DNA of 64,000 bases, from NCBI GenBank assembly GCA_963813315.1, contig CAWEYO010000028.1, forward strand, positions 115,413 through 179,412. Direction: 5' to 3'. The notes beneath the pieces were generated by a model. It was not told the origin of the DNA and made no database searches. It was given only the letters and a program-made list of their open reading frames with translations. The translations under genes and the position numbers were made by a program. This DNA comes from CAWEYO01 sp963813315. GTDB lineage: Bacteria > Pseudomonadota > Alphaproteobacteria > Rhizobiales > Rhizobiaceae. Positions 42,854-51,304 of this stretch are shown here, piece after piece; positions within the stretch are counted from its first letter, which is position 1; every line of letters begins with the position of its first letter.

Positions 42854-43888
42854 ATGGGATACAAGGTTGCAGTCGTTGGCGCCACGGGCAATGTGGGCCG
42901 GGAAATGCTCAATATTCTCGAAGAACGCGGCTTTCCGGCCGACGAAGTGGTGCCGCTGGCATCGCGCCGCTCGGTCGGCACGGAAGTGTCCTACGGCGAC
43001 CGGACGCTGAAAGTGAGAGCGCTCGACACGTATGATTTCTCCGACACCGATATCTGTGTCATGTCGGCGGGCGGCAACGTCTCCAAGGAATGGTCGCCGA
43101 AGATCGGCCGTCAGGGATGCGTCGTCATCGACAATTCCTCGGCCTGGCGCTACGACGCAGACGTGCCGCTGATCGTGCCGGAGGTGAATCCGGATGCCAT
43201 TTCCGGTTTTGCCAGGAAGAACATCATTGCCAATCCGAACTGTTCGACCGCGCAGCTTGTCGTGGCACTGAAGCCGCTGCACGACGCAGCAACCATCAAG
43301 CGCGTCGTTGTGGCGACCTATCAATCGGTTTCGGGCGCCGGCAAGGAGGGCATGGATGAGCTCTTCGAACAGACCCGCGCCGTCTTCGTAGCCGATCCAA
43401 TATCGGCTAGGAAATTCACCAAGCGCATTGCCTTCAACGTCATCCCTCATATCGACGTCTTCATGGAGGACGGCGTTACCAAGGAAGAGTGGAAGATGAT
43501 GGCCGAGACCAAGAAGATGCTCGACCCCAAGATCAAGCTCACCGCCACTTGCGTGCGCGTTCCGGTCTTCATCGGTCATTCGGAAGCCGTCAATATCGAG
43601 TTCGAAAAGCCGATCACCGCCGATGAAGCACGCGACATCCTGCGTGAAGCGCCGGGCTGCCTGGTGATCGACAAGCACGAGGACGGCGGTTACGTGACGC
43701 CACTGGAATCTGCCGGCGAGGATGCTACCTATATTTCCCGGATCCGCGAGGATGGGACCGTCGAGAACGGGCTTTCCATGTGGGTCGTCTCCGACAATCT
43801 GCGAAAGGGCGCAGCACTCAACGCCGTGCAGATCGCCGAACTTCTGATCGAACGCGGACTGATCAAGCCGAAGCAGAAGGCGGCATAG
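42854..43888 (+). CDS. asd: Aspartate-semialdehyde dehydrogenase
   Basis: A 344-residue Asd that reduces aspartyl phosphate to the semialdehyde for lysine, threonine, methionine and diaminopimelate synthesis. It opens MGYKVAVVGATGNVGREMLN (NADP-binding). The catalytic Cys130 is in IIANPNCSTAQLV. QSVSGAGKEGMDEL and CVRVPVFIGHSEAVNIEFEK carry the acid/base His and substrate Arg regions. ATG 42854 follows AGGAGA. Confidence 0.96.
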   Translation: MGYKVAVVGATGNVGREMLNILEERGFPADEVVPLASRRSVGTEVSYGDRTLKVRALDTYDFSDTDICVMSAGGNVSKEWSPKIGRQGCVVIDNSSAWRYDADVPLIVPEVNPDAISGFARKNIIANPNCSTAQLVVALKPLHDAATIKRVVVATYQSVSGAGKEGMDELFEQTRAVFVADPISARKFTKRIAFNVIPHIDVFMEDGVTKEEWKMMAETKKMLDPKIKLTATCVRVPVFIGHSEAVNIEFEKPITADEARDILREAPGCLVIDKHEDGGYVTPLESAGEDATYISRIREDGTVENGLSMWVVSDNLRKGAALNAVQIAELLIERGLIKPKQKAA

Positions 43889-43986
43889 AGCATCGGACCC
43901 GAAAGTGGGAACCGGTTTCGGGTAAAATCCGATGCTCAAACAAAGGAGATAGAGCAGCAGCACCGATTCCATCGGTGCGTCCGCTG
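43887..43986. repeat. Dispersed intergenic repeat, type C, copy 2 (inverted)
   Basis: It begins AGAGCATCGGACCCGAAAGT inside the asd stop and ends CCATCGGTGCGTCCGCTG. It is the reverse complement of 37661-37763 with a few mismatches and one or two length changes. It overlaps the last base of asd and may act as the gene's terminator. Confidence 0.85.
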
Positions 43987-44024
43987 CACCGTCAGCGTTC
44001 CTTGCGCTAATCTTGGAGCCGCAC

Positions 44025-45152
44025 ATGCGCGGGGCACTTTCCGGTCGACCGACCAGACGGGCTGTTTTGGGCAACCTGCTCGCGCTTGGTGCCGTCTGCG
44101 CTACGCCGCGCGCCCTTTCACAGAATGCCGCAACCGGCCGGCCGGCGATCGACGCGACGTTTCTTTTCGTTGCGGACATCCACGCCTGCCGGATGGGCAG
44201 TGGGCTCAGTCCCAACTGCCGGCAGGAAGGCAAGACTGACGAGAATTTGCTTCGCCATATTGCCGCGCTCAACCGCATCACCGAATACAAGTGGCCGGCC
44301 GAGATCGACGGCGTCCGGACTGGCCTTGCCGGGGCCGGCACGCCGATCGCCGCGCCACTCGGCATTGTCGTGGGCGGCGACATGACGGACGACGGCGGCG
44401 GTCAGGTGATCGCGCCCAGCGAAGGAACACAGCTTCTTCAATTCAGCCACCGCTACCAGCAGGGCGTCGGCCCCGACCGTGTGCATTTCCCGGTCTATGT
44501 CGGTCTTGGCAACCACGACCTGGACCAGGACGGACCGCCGCCGCATGCCGATTGGTACCGCCGGGAACTGCGCGACTATGTGGAGATCAACCATCGGCCG
44601 AGCGTGTTTTTCAAGCCGCCACTGCCCGCGACGAACTACGACGCCCTGTCGGATTGCTATTCCTGGGACTGGGGCGGCCTTCACCTTGTCCAGCTTCATC
44701 GCTTTGGCGGCGATATGGCCAAGGGAGCGATCAACAGCTTGCCTTGGCTCAAGGATGACCTGGCGACCAATGCGAAGGATGGGAGGCCGGTCATGCTGTT
44801 CCAGCACTATGGATGGGATGCTTTCTCGATCGAGAGTTGGGATCCGCAGAGCCACATGTTCGACGATCAAGGAACCGGCGCGCCGCACTGGTGGAGCAGG
44901 CAGCAGCGGCAGCAATTGATCGATGCGACCAAAGGCTACAATGTCGCCGGCATCTTCCATGGCCATCAACACGAAACGCCCATGATCTACCGGCAGGACG
45001 GCTTCGACCTGTTCAAGCCCAAGGCAAGCTTCATGGGCGGCTTTGCGGTAGCCCATGTCACGGATGCGGGGCTGGATGTCGTCCTGGCGGAGGCGGCCGG
45101 CTCGGACGGCAAAGTGCGCTTCACCAACGCCTTCAGCAAGACGCTTGGGTAG
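44025..45152 (+). CDS. Tat-exported metallophosphoesterase
   Basis: A 375-residue calcineurin-like phosphoesterase. A twin-arginine signal (TRRAVLGNLLALGAVCATPR) sends the folded enzyme to the periplasm. The metal-binding motifs occur in order: FVADIHA (D-x-H), GGDMTDDGG (G-D), GLGNHDLDQDG (G-N-H-D) and IFHGHQHE (G-H-x-H). The ATG at 44025 follows GGAG; a TTG twelve bases upstream is less likely. The substrate may be a phosphodiester or phospholipid-derived compound, but this cannot be read from the sequence. Confidence 0.9.
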   Translation: MRGALSGRPTRRAVLGNLLALGAVCATPRALSQNAATGRPAIDATFLFVADIHACRMGSGLSPNCRQEGKTDENLLRHIAALNRITEYKWPAEIDGVRTGLAGAGTPIAAPLGIVVGGDMTDDGGGQVIAPSEGTQLLQFSHRYQQGVGPDRVHFPVYVGLGNHDLDQDGPPPHADWYRRELRDYVEINHRPSVFFKPPLPATNYDALSDCYSWDWGGLHLVQLHRFGGDMAKGAINSLPWLKDDLATNAKDGRPVMLFQHYGWDAFSIESWDPQSHMFDDQGTGAPHWWSRQQRQQLIDATKGYNVAGIFHGHQHETPMIYRQDGFDLFKPKASFMGGFAVAHVTDAGLDVVLAEAAGSDGKVRFTNAFSKTLG

Positions 45153-45164
45153 GACCCGAACTCA

Positions 45165-46016
45165 TCACGCCCCTCGCCAACTGTGTCTGGGCTCATAGCC
45201 TAGGACACGGCGTGCCTTTTCGATCGACAGCAACGTCTCGTTGGCGCCGGCGCCGTCATTGAGCGGCACGGAAGGGAATACCTCCGCCATCAGTTCGGCA
45301 TTCGGCCGCGACATGACCGTATCGGCATTTGCTATGATGAAGATTTCGGCGCCTTTGATCGGCGCTTCAAGCGCCAGGCGGATGGCCTGGGCAGCGTCGC
45401 GCGCGTCGATATAGCCCCAGAGGTTCCACTTGCGCAGGCGCGAATCGGCATCGAATGAGGGGAATTGCGCGTAGTCCGCCGGCTCCATGACATTGGAAAA
45501 ACGCAAACCTACGATCTTCAGATCCGGGTCCCACCGGCAAAACTGTTTCGCCATCTCCTCGCCGAGCAGCTTGGAGAGCGAATAGGCCGTCTCGGGCCTG
45601 CCCGCATATTCCTCGTCGACGGGTGCATAGGGCGGAGGGGTATTGAAGGGGAGCCCGAGCACCGTTTCGCTCGAAGCCCAGACGACGTTGCGGATGCCGA
45701 GGCGCCGGGCGGCCTCAAAGACGTTGTACGTGCTCAGCGTATTGACCTTGAATATGACGGCGTTCGGCTCCTTGCCGGGCGCCGGGATCGCCGCCAGATG
45801 GACCAATGCTTCAATGTCGCGCAGCCGGTCGTCGACCTCCGAAAGAACCTCCAGCGTCTGCCCGAAATCGGTCAAATCCGCCCGTACGAAAGGGCAGATT
45901 TCGACCGCTGCCGGCACAGTGTCCACGTTGACGACCTCGTAGCCGTGGCTGAGCAAGTCTTTCACGCATGCGCGGCCCACCTTGCCGCTGCCGCCTGTCA
46001 CAACAACCCGGACCAT
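45165..46016 (-). CDS. NAD-dependent epimerase/dehydratase family protein
   Basis: A 283-residue extended short-chain dehydrogenase. The Rossmann glycine loop is VTGGSGKVG at the N-terminus. VNTLSTYNVFEAARRLGI and the active-site segment AYSLSKLLGEEMAKQF (Y-x-x-x-K) follow. The end reads ARRVLGYEPRHSW. The ATG at 46016 has GAGGAG seven bases upstream; the ATG at 46022 would be too close. It converts an unidentified sugar nucleotide or aldose. Confidence 0.9.
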   Translation of the reverse strand: MVRVVVTGGSGKVGRACVKDLLSHGYEVVNVDTVPAAVEICPFVRADLTDFGQTLEVLSEVDDRLRDIEALVHLAAIPAPGKEPNAVIFKVNTLSTYNVFEAARRLGIRNVVWASSETVLGLPFNTPPPYAPVDEEYAGRPETAYSLSKLLGEEMAKQFCRWDPDLKIVGLRFSNVMEPADYAQFPSFDADSRLRKWNLWGYIDARDAAQAIRLALEAPIKGAEIFIIANADTVMSRPNAELMAEVFPSVPLNDGAGANETLLSIEKARRVLGYEPRHSWRGA

Positions 46017-46212
46017 TCGCATTCTCCTCGGACTGGTTATAAACTGTTGCAAGGTGATCGCCAGGCTCAGAGCCTTTCGCTACCTCGGCCGTTAGGGGCC
46101 AGTATGGGCCCAAACGAAGCTGAGAAAAGGAAGATCTGCGCTTCGATGGCGATTTCCGTGACGGATTTTTAGTGCGCACCACCCGAACACTCCTGTTGGG
46201 ACGAGGGAAAAA

Positions 46213-47133
46213 ATGACCAGCACCGCTGATACAAGCGAACGGATCGGCTTCGTCGGTCTCGGCCTCATGGGACATGGGATTGCGAAGAACATCGTTGAAA
46301 AAGGCTACCCGCTGACGTTTCTCGGTCGTAAGAACCGCCCTCCGGCGGAGGACATGGCTGCCAGGGGAGCTACGGAAGTTGCGTCGCTCAAGGAGGTCGC
46401 CGCCAATTCGACGATCGTATTCCTGTGCGTGACGGGTTCACGCGAGGTCGAGGCGATCGTTCGGGGCTCCGCCGGTCTCGCCGCCGCGCTGAAGCCGGGC
46501 TCCGTCATCGTCGACTGCTCCACATCCGACCCCACGTCGACGATCGCACTGGCGGCCGAGCTCGCAGAACGCAGCGCCGATTTTGTCGACGCGCCGCTCA
46601 GCCGGACGCCGAAACAGGCTTGGGAAGGCACGCTGGAAACGATGGTCGGCGCAACGGATACCGCCTTTGCAAGGGTGAGGCCCGTGCTGGAGACCTGGGC
46701 GGAAAAGATCGTGCATGTCGGTGGCACCGGGGACGGTCACCGTATGAAGCTCTTGAACAATTTCGTGTCGCTTGGCTACGCGGCGCTCTACTCGGAAGCG
46801 CTGGCGCTGGCTCAGAAAGTGGGCATATCGCCGTCGCGTTTTGATGCCGTCATACGAAATGGCAGGATGGATTGCGCATTTTACCAAACCTTTATCCGCT
46901 GGACATTGGAAGGCGATCGCGAGGCACACAAATTCTCCATCGCCAACGCCTTCAAGGACCTCAAATACTTGGAATCCATGGCGGATTCCGTCGGGCTGGC
47001 AAATCCACTGGGCAATGCGGTGAAGAACTCATTTGCCAGCGCCTTCGTCGCCGGCCCTGCCGACCAGTATGTTCCCATGCTGGCGACCCACATCGGCAAG
47101 ATCAACGGTGTGGATTTGACCCCATCTCCATGA
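46213..47133 (+). CDS. Beta-hydroxyacid dehydrogenase (3-hydroxyisobutyrate/tartronate semialdehyde type)
   Basis: A 306-residue 6-phosphogluconate-dehydrogenase-fold protein. Its cofactor motif is GFVGLGLMGHGIAKNIVEKG. The substrate-binding DAPLSRTPKQAWEGTLETMV takes the place of the usual DAPVSGG segment. The catalytic Lys is in MKLLNNFVSLG. The RTPKQAWEG variation differs from classic 3-hydroxyisobutyrate dehydrogenase, so the exact substrate is uncertain. ATG 46213 follows GAGGGA. It is convergent with rpsP. Confidence 0.88.
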   Translation: MTSTADTSERIGFVGLGLMGHGIAKNIVEKGYPLTFLGRKNRPPAEDMAARGATEVASLKEVAANSTIVFLCVTGSREVEAIVRGSAGLAAALKPGSVIVDCSTSDPTSTIALAAELAERSADFVDAPLSRTPKQAWEGTLETMVGATDTAFARVRPVLETWAEKIVHVGGTGDGHRMKLLNNFVSLGYAALYSEALALAQKVGISPSRFDAVIRNGRMDCAFYQTFIRWTLEGDREAHKFSIANAFKDLKYLESMADSVGLANPLGNAVKNSFASAFVAGPADQYVPMLATHIGKINGVDLTPSP

Positions 47134-47210
47134 TCGGTGAGCAGTGCATCCTTATGCCAAGGGCAAGAACCATTGGCACTGTGGCCAAGGAGATCGACTC
47201 TCGATGCAAG

Positions 47211-47234
47211 AACGGCGGGCAAGTGCCCGCCGTT
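47211..47234. terminator. Strong hairpin terminator between convergent genes
   Basis: AACGGCGGGC, loop AAGT, then GCCCGCCGTT give a perfect 10-base GC-rich stem followed by TTCTC on the plus strand. On the minus strand the stem is followed by CTTGC. It most likely ends the plus-strand dehydrogenase transcript and perhaps also the ffh-rpsP transcript. Confidence 0.85.
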
Positions 47235-47266
47235 TCTCAATCCAGTAAGGTGACCAGCTAAGCAGC

Positions 47267-47662
47267 CTACGAAGCAGATGCTTCCTCGGCCGGCGCGGCA
47301 GCCGCGGCGGCGATTGCGGCTGCAGCATCTTCCTGCGCCTTTCGGATTGCCGCGCCGCGCTCCTGGGCCTTTTTGCCCGGCTCGGCCTTCTTCGGATTGC
47401 TGCGGGCTTCCCGCTTGGAGATGCCCGCACCATCGAGGAAACGGGCGACGCGGTCTGTCGGCAGCGCGCCATGCGAGAGCCAGTGCTTGACGCGGTCGGC
47501 GTCGATCTGCACGCGCTCGCCATCCTTTGGAAGCAGCGGATTCCACGAGCCGAGCGCCTCGATGAAGCGGCCGTCGCGGGGGGAACGAACGTCGGCGACG
47601 ACGATGTGGTAGTACGGGCGCTTTTTCGAGCCGGCGCGGGAAAGACGAATTTTCAATGCCAT
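47267..47662 (-). CDS. rpsP: 30S ribosomal protein S16
   Basis: A 131-residue S16. It has the universal opening MALKIRLSRAGSKKRPYYHI and VVADVRSPRDGRFIEALGSW, then NPLLPKDGERVQIDADRVKH. A long Ala/Glu-rich C-terminal tail is typical for alphaproteobacteria. It assembles early into the 30S subunit. It is last in the ffh-chorismate mutase-rpsP group; rimM and trmD, which usually follow, are absent here. Confidence 0.97.
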   Translation of the reverse strand: MALKIRLSRAGSKKRPYYHIVVADVRSPRDGRFIEALGSWNPLLPKDGERVQIDADRVKHWLSHGALPTDRVARFLDGAGISKREARSNPKKAEPGKKAQERGAAIRKAQEDAAAAIAAAAAAPAEEASAS

Positions 47663-47694
47663 TGTTTTCTCCTGAAGGTTCTATCGGTTTCGAT

Positions 47695-48012
47695 TCAGTT
47701 GGTTTCCTTCACGCCGTTTTCGGCGGCGATCTGTTCGTGGTGCCTGATGACTTCGCGGACGACGAAGTTGAGGAATTTCTCGGCGAAGTCCGGGTCGAGA
47801 TGCGCATCCTTGGCAAGCTGGCGAAGGCGCGCGATCTGCTCCTGCTCGCGCGCCGGGTCGGCCGGCGGCAATCCATGTGTGGCCTTGAGCAGGCCGACGG
47901 CCTTGGTGCAGCGGAACCGCTCTGCGAGCATGTGGACAAGAGCGGCGTCGATATTGTCGATCGACGCGCGGTACTCGGCGAGCAAGACATGCGGATTGGA
48001 CGCTTCGTTCAT
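47695..48012 (-). CDS. AroQ-class chorismate mutase
   Basis: A 105-residue all-helical chorismate mutase converting chorismate to prephenate for phenylalanine and tyrosine. Its signature is EYRASIDNIDAALVHMLAER, FRCTKAVGLLKATHGLPPAD with active-site Arg/Lys residues, then EEKFLNFVVREVIRHHEQ-like helix 3 (seen as FAEKFLNFVVREVIRHHEQI). The ATG at 48012 is given as the start, but a GTG at 48024 overlapping the ffh stop (GTGA) is equally plausible and would add four residues. Its place between ffh and rpsP is conserved in rhizobia. Confidence 0.9.
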   Translation of the reverse strand: MNEASNPHVLLAEYRASIDNIDAALVHMLAERFRCTKAVGLLKATHGLPPADPAREQEQIARLRQLAKDAHLDPDFAEKFLNFVVREVIRHHEQIAAENGVKETN

Positions 48013-48020
48013 CGTCCCGC

Positions 48021-49608
48021 TCACTTCTTTTTCGGTAGGCCGGGAAGGCCGCCGCCGAGGCCGGGAAGCTTCAGTCCACTCGGCAGTCCCGGCAATCCGC
48101 CGCCCGGAAGACCGGGCAAGCCGCCCGGCAGTCCCTTGCCGAGCCCAGCCGCCTGTGCCTGCTTCTCCAGGGCCTCGAGTTGCTTGGGATCCATTTTCGA
48201 AAGGTCGGGCAGGCCGTTCATTCCGCCCAATCCGCCTGCCAGTCCGCCGAGGCCCATCTTCTGTGCCATGCCGCCCATAAGGCCGCGCATCAGGCCGCCG
48301 CCCCTGCCTTTGCCGCCCATGGCTTTCATCATGTCGGCCATCTGGCGGTGCATCTTGAGCAGCTTGTTGATCTCCGCGGCGTCCGTGCCGGAGCCGGCGG
48401 CGATCCGCTTCTTGCGACTATGCTTGAGAATGTCCGGATTGGCGCGCTCGGCCTTGGTCATCGAACGGACGATGGCGATCTGGCGGGCAAACGTCCTGTC
48501 GTCGAGACCAGCAGCCGCCATCTGGTCCTTCATCTTACCCATGCCCGGCATCATGCCCATGATGCCGCCCATACCGCCCATCTTCTGCATCTGGCCAAGC
48601 TGGTCGGCCAGGTCGTTCAGGTCGAACTTGCCCGACTGCAGCTTCTTCGCCATCGCGGCGGCCTTTTCCGCGTCGATGGTCTCGGCTGCCTTCTCGACCA
48701 GCGAAACGATATCGCCCATGCCGAGAATTCGGTCGGCGATGCGCTTGGGGTGAAATTCCTCCAGCGCATCCATTTTCTCGCCGGTACCGATCAGCTTGAC
48801 CGGCTTGCCCGTGACGGCGCGCATGGAAAGGGCGGCACCGCCACGACCGTCGCCATCCATCCGGGTGAGGATCAGACCGGTGATGCCGACGCGCTCGTCG
48901 AAGCTCTTCGCCAGATTCACTGCATCCTGACCCGTCAGCGAGTTCGGCCACCAGCAGGATCTCGTGAGGATCGGATACCCGCTTGATTTCGGCCATTTCG
49001 GCCATCAGGGGCTCGTCGATGTGCGTCCGCCCGGCGGTGTCGAGGATGACGACATCGTTGCCCCCGAGCTTCGCCGCCTGCACGGCGCGGCGGGCGATCT
49101 CGACAGGCGACTGGCCGGCCACGATCGGAAGCGTCGCGATCTTCGTCTGTTCGCCGAGCTGGCGAAGCTGCTCCTGCGCGGCGGGCCTGCGCGTATCGAG
49201 CGAGGCCATGAGGATCTTCTTGTTCTGACGTTCGGCAAGCCGCTTCGCGATCTTGGCTGTCGTGGTCGTCTTGCCGGAGCCCTGCAGGCCAACCATCATG
49301 ACGACGACCGGCGCCGGCGCATTGAGATCGATGGAATGACCTTCCGCGCCAAGCATTTCGACCAGTTCGTCATGAACGATCTTGACGACCATTTGGCCCG
49401 GCTTGATCGATTTCAGCACAGCGGCGCCAACGGCCCTCGAGCGGACACGGTCGGTGAAGGAGCGCACCACCTCGAGCGCAACGTCGGCCTCGATCAAGGC
49501 GCGACGAACCTCGCGAAGTGCGGCCGCCACATCGGCCTCGGAAAGGGCGCCGCGACCGGTCAGGCCATTCAGGATGGAGCCAAGGCGCTCCTGCAAACTT
49601 TCGAACAT
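48021..49608 (-). CDS. ffh: Signal recognition particle GTPase, apparent frameshift
   Basis: Ffh targets ribosomes making membrane proteins. The N and G domains start MFESLQERLGSILNGLTGRG at ATG 49608, after GAGGGA, with P-loop GLQGSGKT at residues 107-114 and VVILDTAGRTHIDE. At HEILLVAE (codon ~222) the frame breaks. Deleting one T of 48943-48944 restores DSLTGQDAVNLAKSFDERVG, and the second frame then runs to the Met/Gly-rich M domain and 48021. The reconstructed protein is about 528 residues with a long Gly/Pro-Leu tail. Because ffh is essential, the extra base is most likely a sequence error. Confidence 0.93.
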
Positions 49609-49927
49609 CGAACTTCCCTCGGTCCCGGATCGAGTTTCGATCCGGGAGGTAGTGCTTCCGGCCCGGTCTTCCAAGCGTTTGCCAAAGCCAAAAAGCACCC
49701 GGGGGCGCATCGCGCTGCCGGGTGTTGGCCTCCGGGATCGATTTATGCCTCTAGGGGTCCCGGTCGGCTGCTCGGAGTAAAAACTCGTCGCGGAATTCGG
49801 CGTGCTTACACAGGAAAACGCGGTAAAAGTCAAGCGGGCCGGTTCATCCGCCAAATGGCGGCGCCCTTCTGGCGGACGTCAGCTTCGCCGGGCCGCTCGA
49901 ACCGGGAAGAAAAACAGGGAGGTTCAG

Positions 49928-50635
49928 ATGAACGACCGATCCGACGCCGAGTTGACGGCGCTGACCGTTCCGCTGCCGACGACATCGGCCGAACTGGTGA
50001 CCGTGATGGTGCATTACCATCGCGCCGAAGTGGGCAGGATGGCAGGGTGGCGCGACCGCATCGACCGGACCAGCAACTGGGCAATCACAGTCGTTGCCGC
50101 CATGCTGTCGGTCTCGCTTTCCACGCCCACCGCGCATCACGGCGTGTTGCTGTTTGCGATGCTGCTGATCTACCTGCTGCTTTGGATCGAAGCCCGGCGT
50201 TATCGCTTTTTCGATGTCTACCGTGCGCGTGTGCGGCAGATCGAGCGGCACTACCTTGCCCAATTGTTCTGTCCGATGACCGATTTTTCGGCGAACTGGC
50301 AACAGGTTCTCGGCCAGAGCCTACGGGAGCCGCGCTTCCTGCTTTCCTATGGCCAGGCATTTTCCCGCCGGCTCAGGCGCAACTATATCTGGATGTTCGT
50401 GATCCTGTTGATTGCCTGGGTGCTCAAGATTTCCACGCCCGGCCTTCAGGAGGCTCGCGCCAGCGTCGAGCTTGTCGACTCGATCCGGGAAGTGGTCGCC
50501 GGCGCCGCCCTTGGCCCGATCCCCGGCGTGATCATCGTCATCGGCATCGGAGCCTTCTATTGCTGGCTGATCTGGGCTTCGTTCCGCCCGGCGACGGAAA
50601 CCGATGCGAGCGGCCACGGCGAGGTGCACGTCTAG
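49928..50635 (+). CDS. DUF2270 membrane protein
   Basis: A 235-residue membrane protein of unknown function. It has MVHYHRAEVGRMAGWRDRID, then two close helices (NWAITVVAAMLSVSLSTP, HGVLLFAMLLIYLLLWIEAR). RYRFFDVYRARVRQIERHYL follows, and near the end two more helices (YIWMFVILLIAWVLKIST, IPGVIIVIGIGAFYCWLIWA). These match DUF2270. The ATG at 49928 follows AGGGAGG. It is divergent from ffh, with 319 bases between the starts that hold both promoters and no other gene. Confidence 0.88.
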   Translation: MNDRSDAELTALTVPLPTTSAELVTVMVHYHRAEVGRMAGWRDRIDRTSNWAITVVAAMLSVSLSTPTAHHGVLLFAMLLIYLLLWIEARRYRFFDVYRARVRQIERHYLAQLFCPMTDFSANWQQVLGQSLREPRFLLSYGQAFSRRLRRNYIWMFVILLIAWVLKISTPGLQEARASVELVDSIREVVAGAALGPIPGVIIVIGIGAFYCWLIWASFRPATETDASGHGEVHV

Positions 50636-50637
50636 CT

Positions 50638-50675
50638 AGAGCAAGATGAGATTAGACCTAACCTCATCTTGCTCT
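50638..50675. terminator. Perfect-stem hairpin after the DUF2270 gene
   Basis: AGAGCAAGATGAG and CTCATCTTGCTCT pair over 13 bases around a 12-base loop (ATTAGACCTAAC) that can itself partly pair. It begins three bases after the stop codon. There is little T-run, so it may be a palindromic repeat of the AGAGCA class that also ends the transcript. Confidence 0.7.
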
Positions 50676-50684
50676 AAAGCATGG

Positions 50685-50706
50685 ATCCTCGGGTCAGCCC
50701 GAGGAT
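50685..50706. terminator. Hairpin downstream of atpC
   Basis: ATCCTCGGG, loop TCAG, CCCGAGGAT form a 9-base stem 73 bases past the atpC stop. No T-tract follows. It may act together with the adjacent 13-base hairpin as a bidirectional end point for the convergent transcripts. Confidence 0.5.
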
Positions 50707-50778
50707 GACCAAGTGAAGAGCGCTGCTGCCAACCTCGGTGCTGAAACCACCGGGGCAGTGCCCGGATAAACCCTCGAT

Positions 50779-51186
50779 CTACGCTGCCGGAATGGCCGCT
50801 TCGAGCGTGGTCAATTGCGCGAGGAACTCTTCCGCCCTGGTCCTTCCGCGATCGTCCTTGGCGTCGGCCACATCTTCCTTCGCCTCCTGAATCCGGCGGG
50901 CGAGGTCTGCGCGGTCGATTTCGTCGACGGCCACAGCTGATTTAGCGAGTAGGGTGCAGCCTTCGGGCAGGATATCGGCGAAGCCGCCGAACACGACATA
51001 CCGCTCGTTCTGCCCCGCGACTGTACGGATTGTCACGACGCCCGGCTTGATCGTGGTCATGACCGGCGCATGGTTGGCCAGCACAGTCATCTCGCCCTCC
51101 GCGCCGGGAATAACCACGTGCTGGACCAATTCCGAGACGAGAAGCCGTTCGGGCGAGACCAGTTCGAATTTGAAAGCTTCAGCCAT
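50779..51186 (-). CDS. atpC: ATP synthase F1 epsilon subunit
   Basis: A 135-residue epsilon subunit of the central stalk. The N-terminal beta sandwich includes FELVSPERLLVSELVQHVVI, GAEGEMTVLANHAPVMTTIK and YVVFGGFADILPEGCTLLAK. The helical tail is DRADLARRIQEAKEDVADAK. It couples rotation and inhibits hydrolysis. ATG 51186 is used because the residues MAEAFKFELV match homologues. It is last in the operon, 119 bases after atpD, behind a repeat. Confidence 0.95.
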   Translation of the reverse strand: MAEAFKFELVSPERLLVSELVQHVVIPGAEGEMTVLANHAPVMTTIKPGVVTIRTVAGQNERYVVFGGFADILPEGCTLLAKSAVAVDEIDRADLARRIQEAKEDVADAKDDRGRTRAEEFLAQLTTLEAAIPAA

Positions 51187-51200
51187 CGTCAATCTCGTGA

Positions 51201-51301
51201 ATAGTTAATGGTGAATGGTGAATGGTCCGAAACAGACCACGCAACACCTTCACGATTTCCTATTCCTGCCTCCATTCACCATTCACAATTGACCATTCAC
51301 C
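51201..51301. repeat. Inverted repeat in the atpD-atpC gap
   Basis: Tandem GGTGAAT units (GTTAATGGTGAATGGTGAAT, then GGTC) at the left are complementary to CCATTCACCATTCACAATTG and ACCATTCACC at the right. The arms lie 50 bases apart and can form a long hairpin in the mRNA between atpD and atpC. It could tune epsilon expression or be a decayed mobile palindrome. Confidence 0.75.
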
Positions 51302-51304
51302 AAC

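Noticed and set aside
42743..44383. 546-codon minus-strand open frame opposite asd
   Set aside because: Shadow of asd and the phosphoesterase; passes through an intergenic repeat.
47656..48753. Plus-strand frame opposite chorismate mutase and ffh
   Set aside because: Pro/Arg-rich mirror of the Gly/Met-rich Ffh tail, not a protein family.
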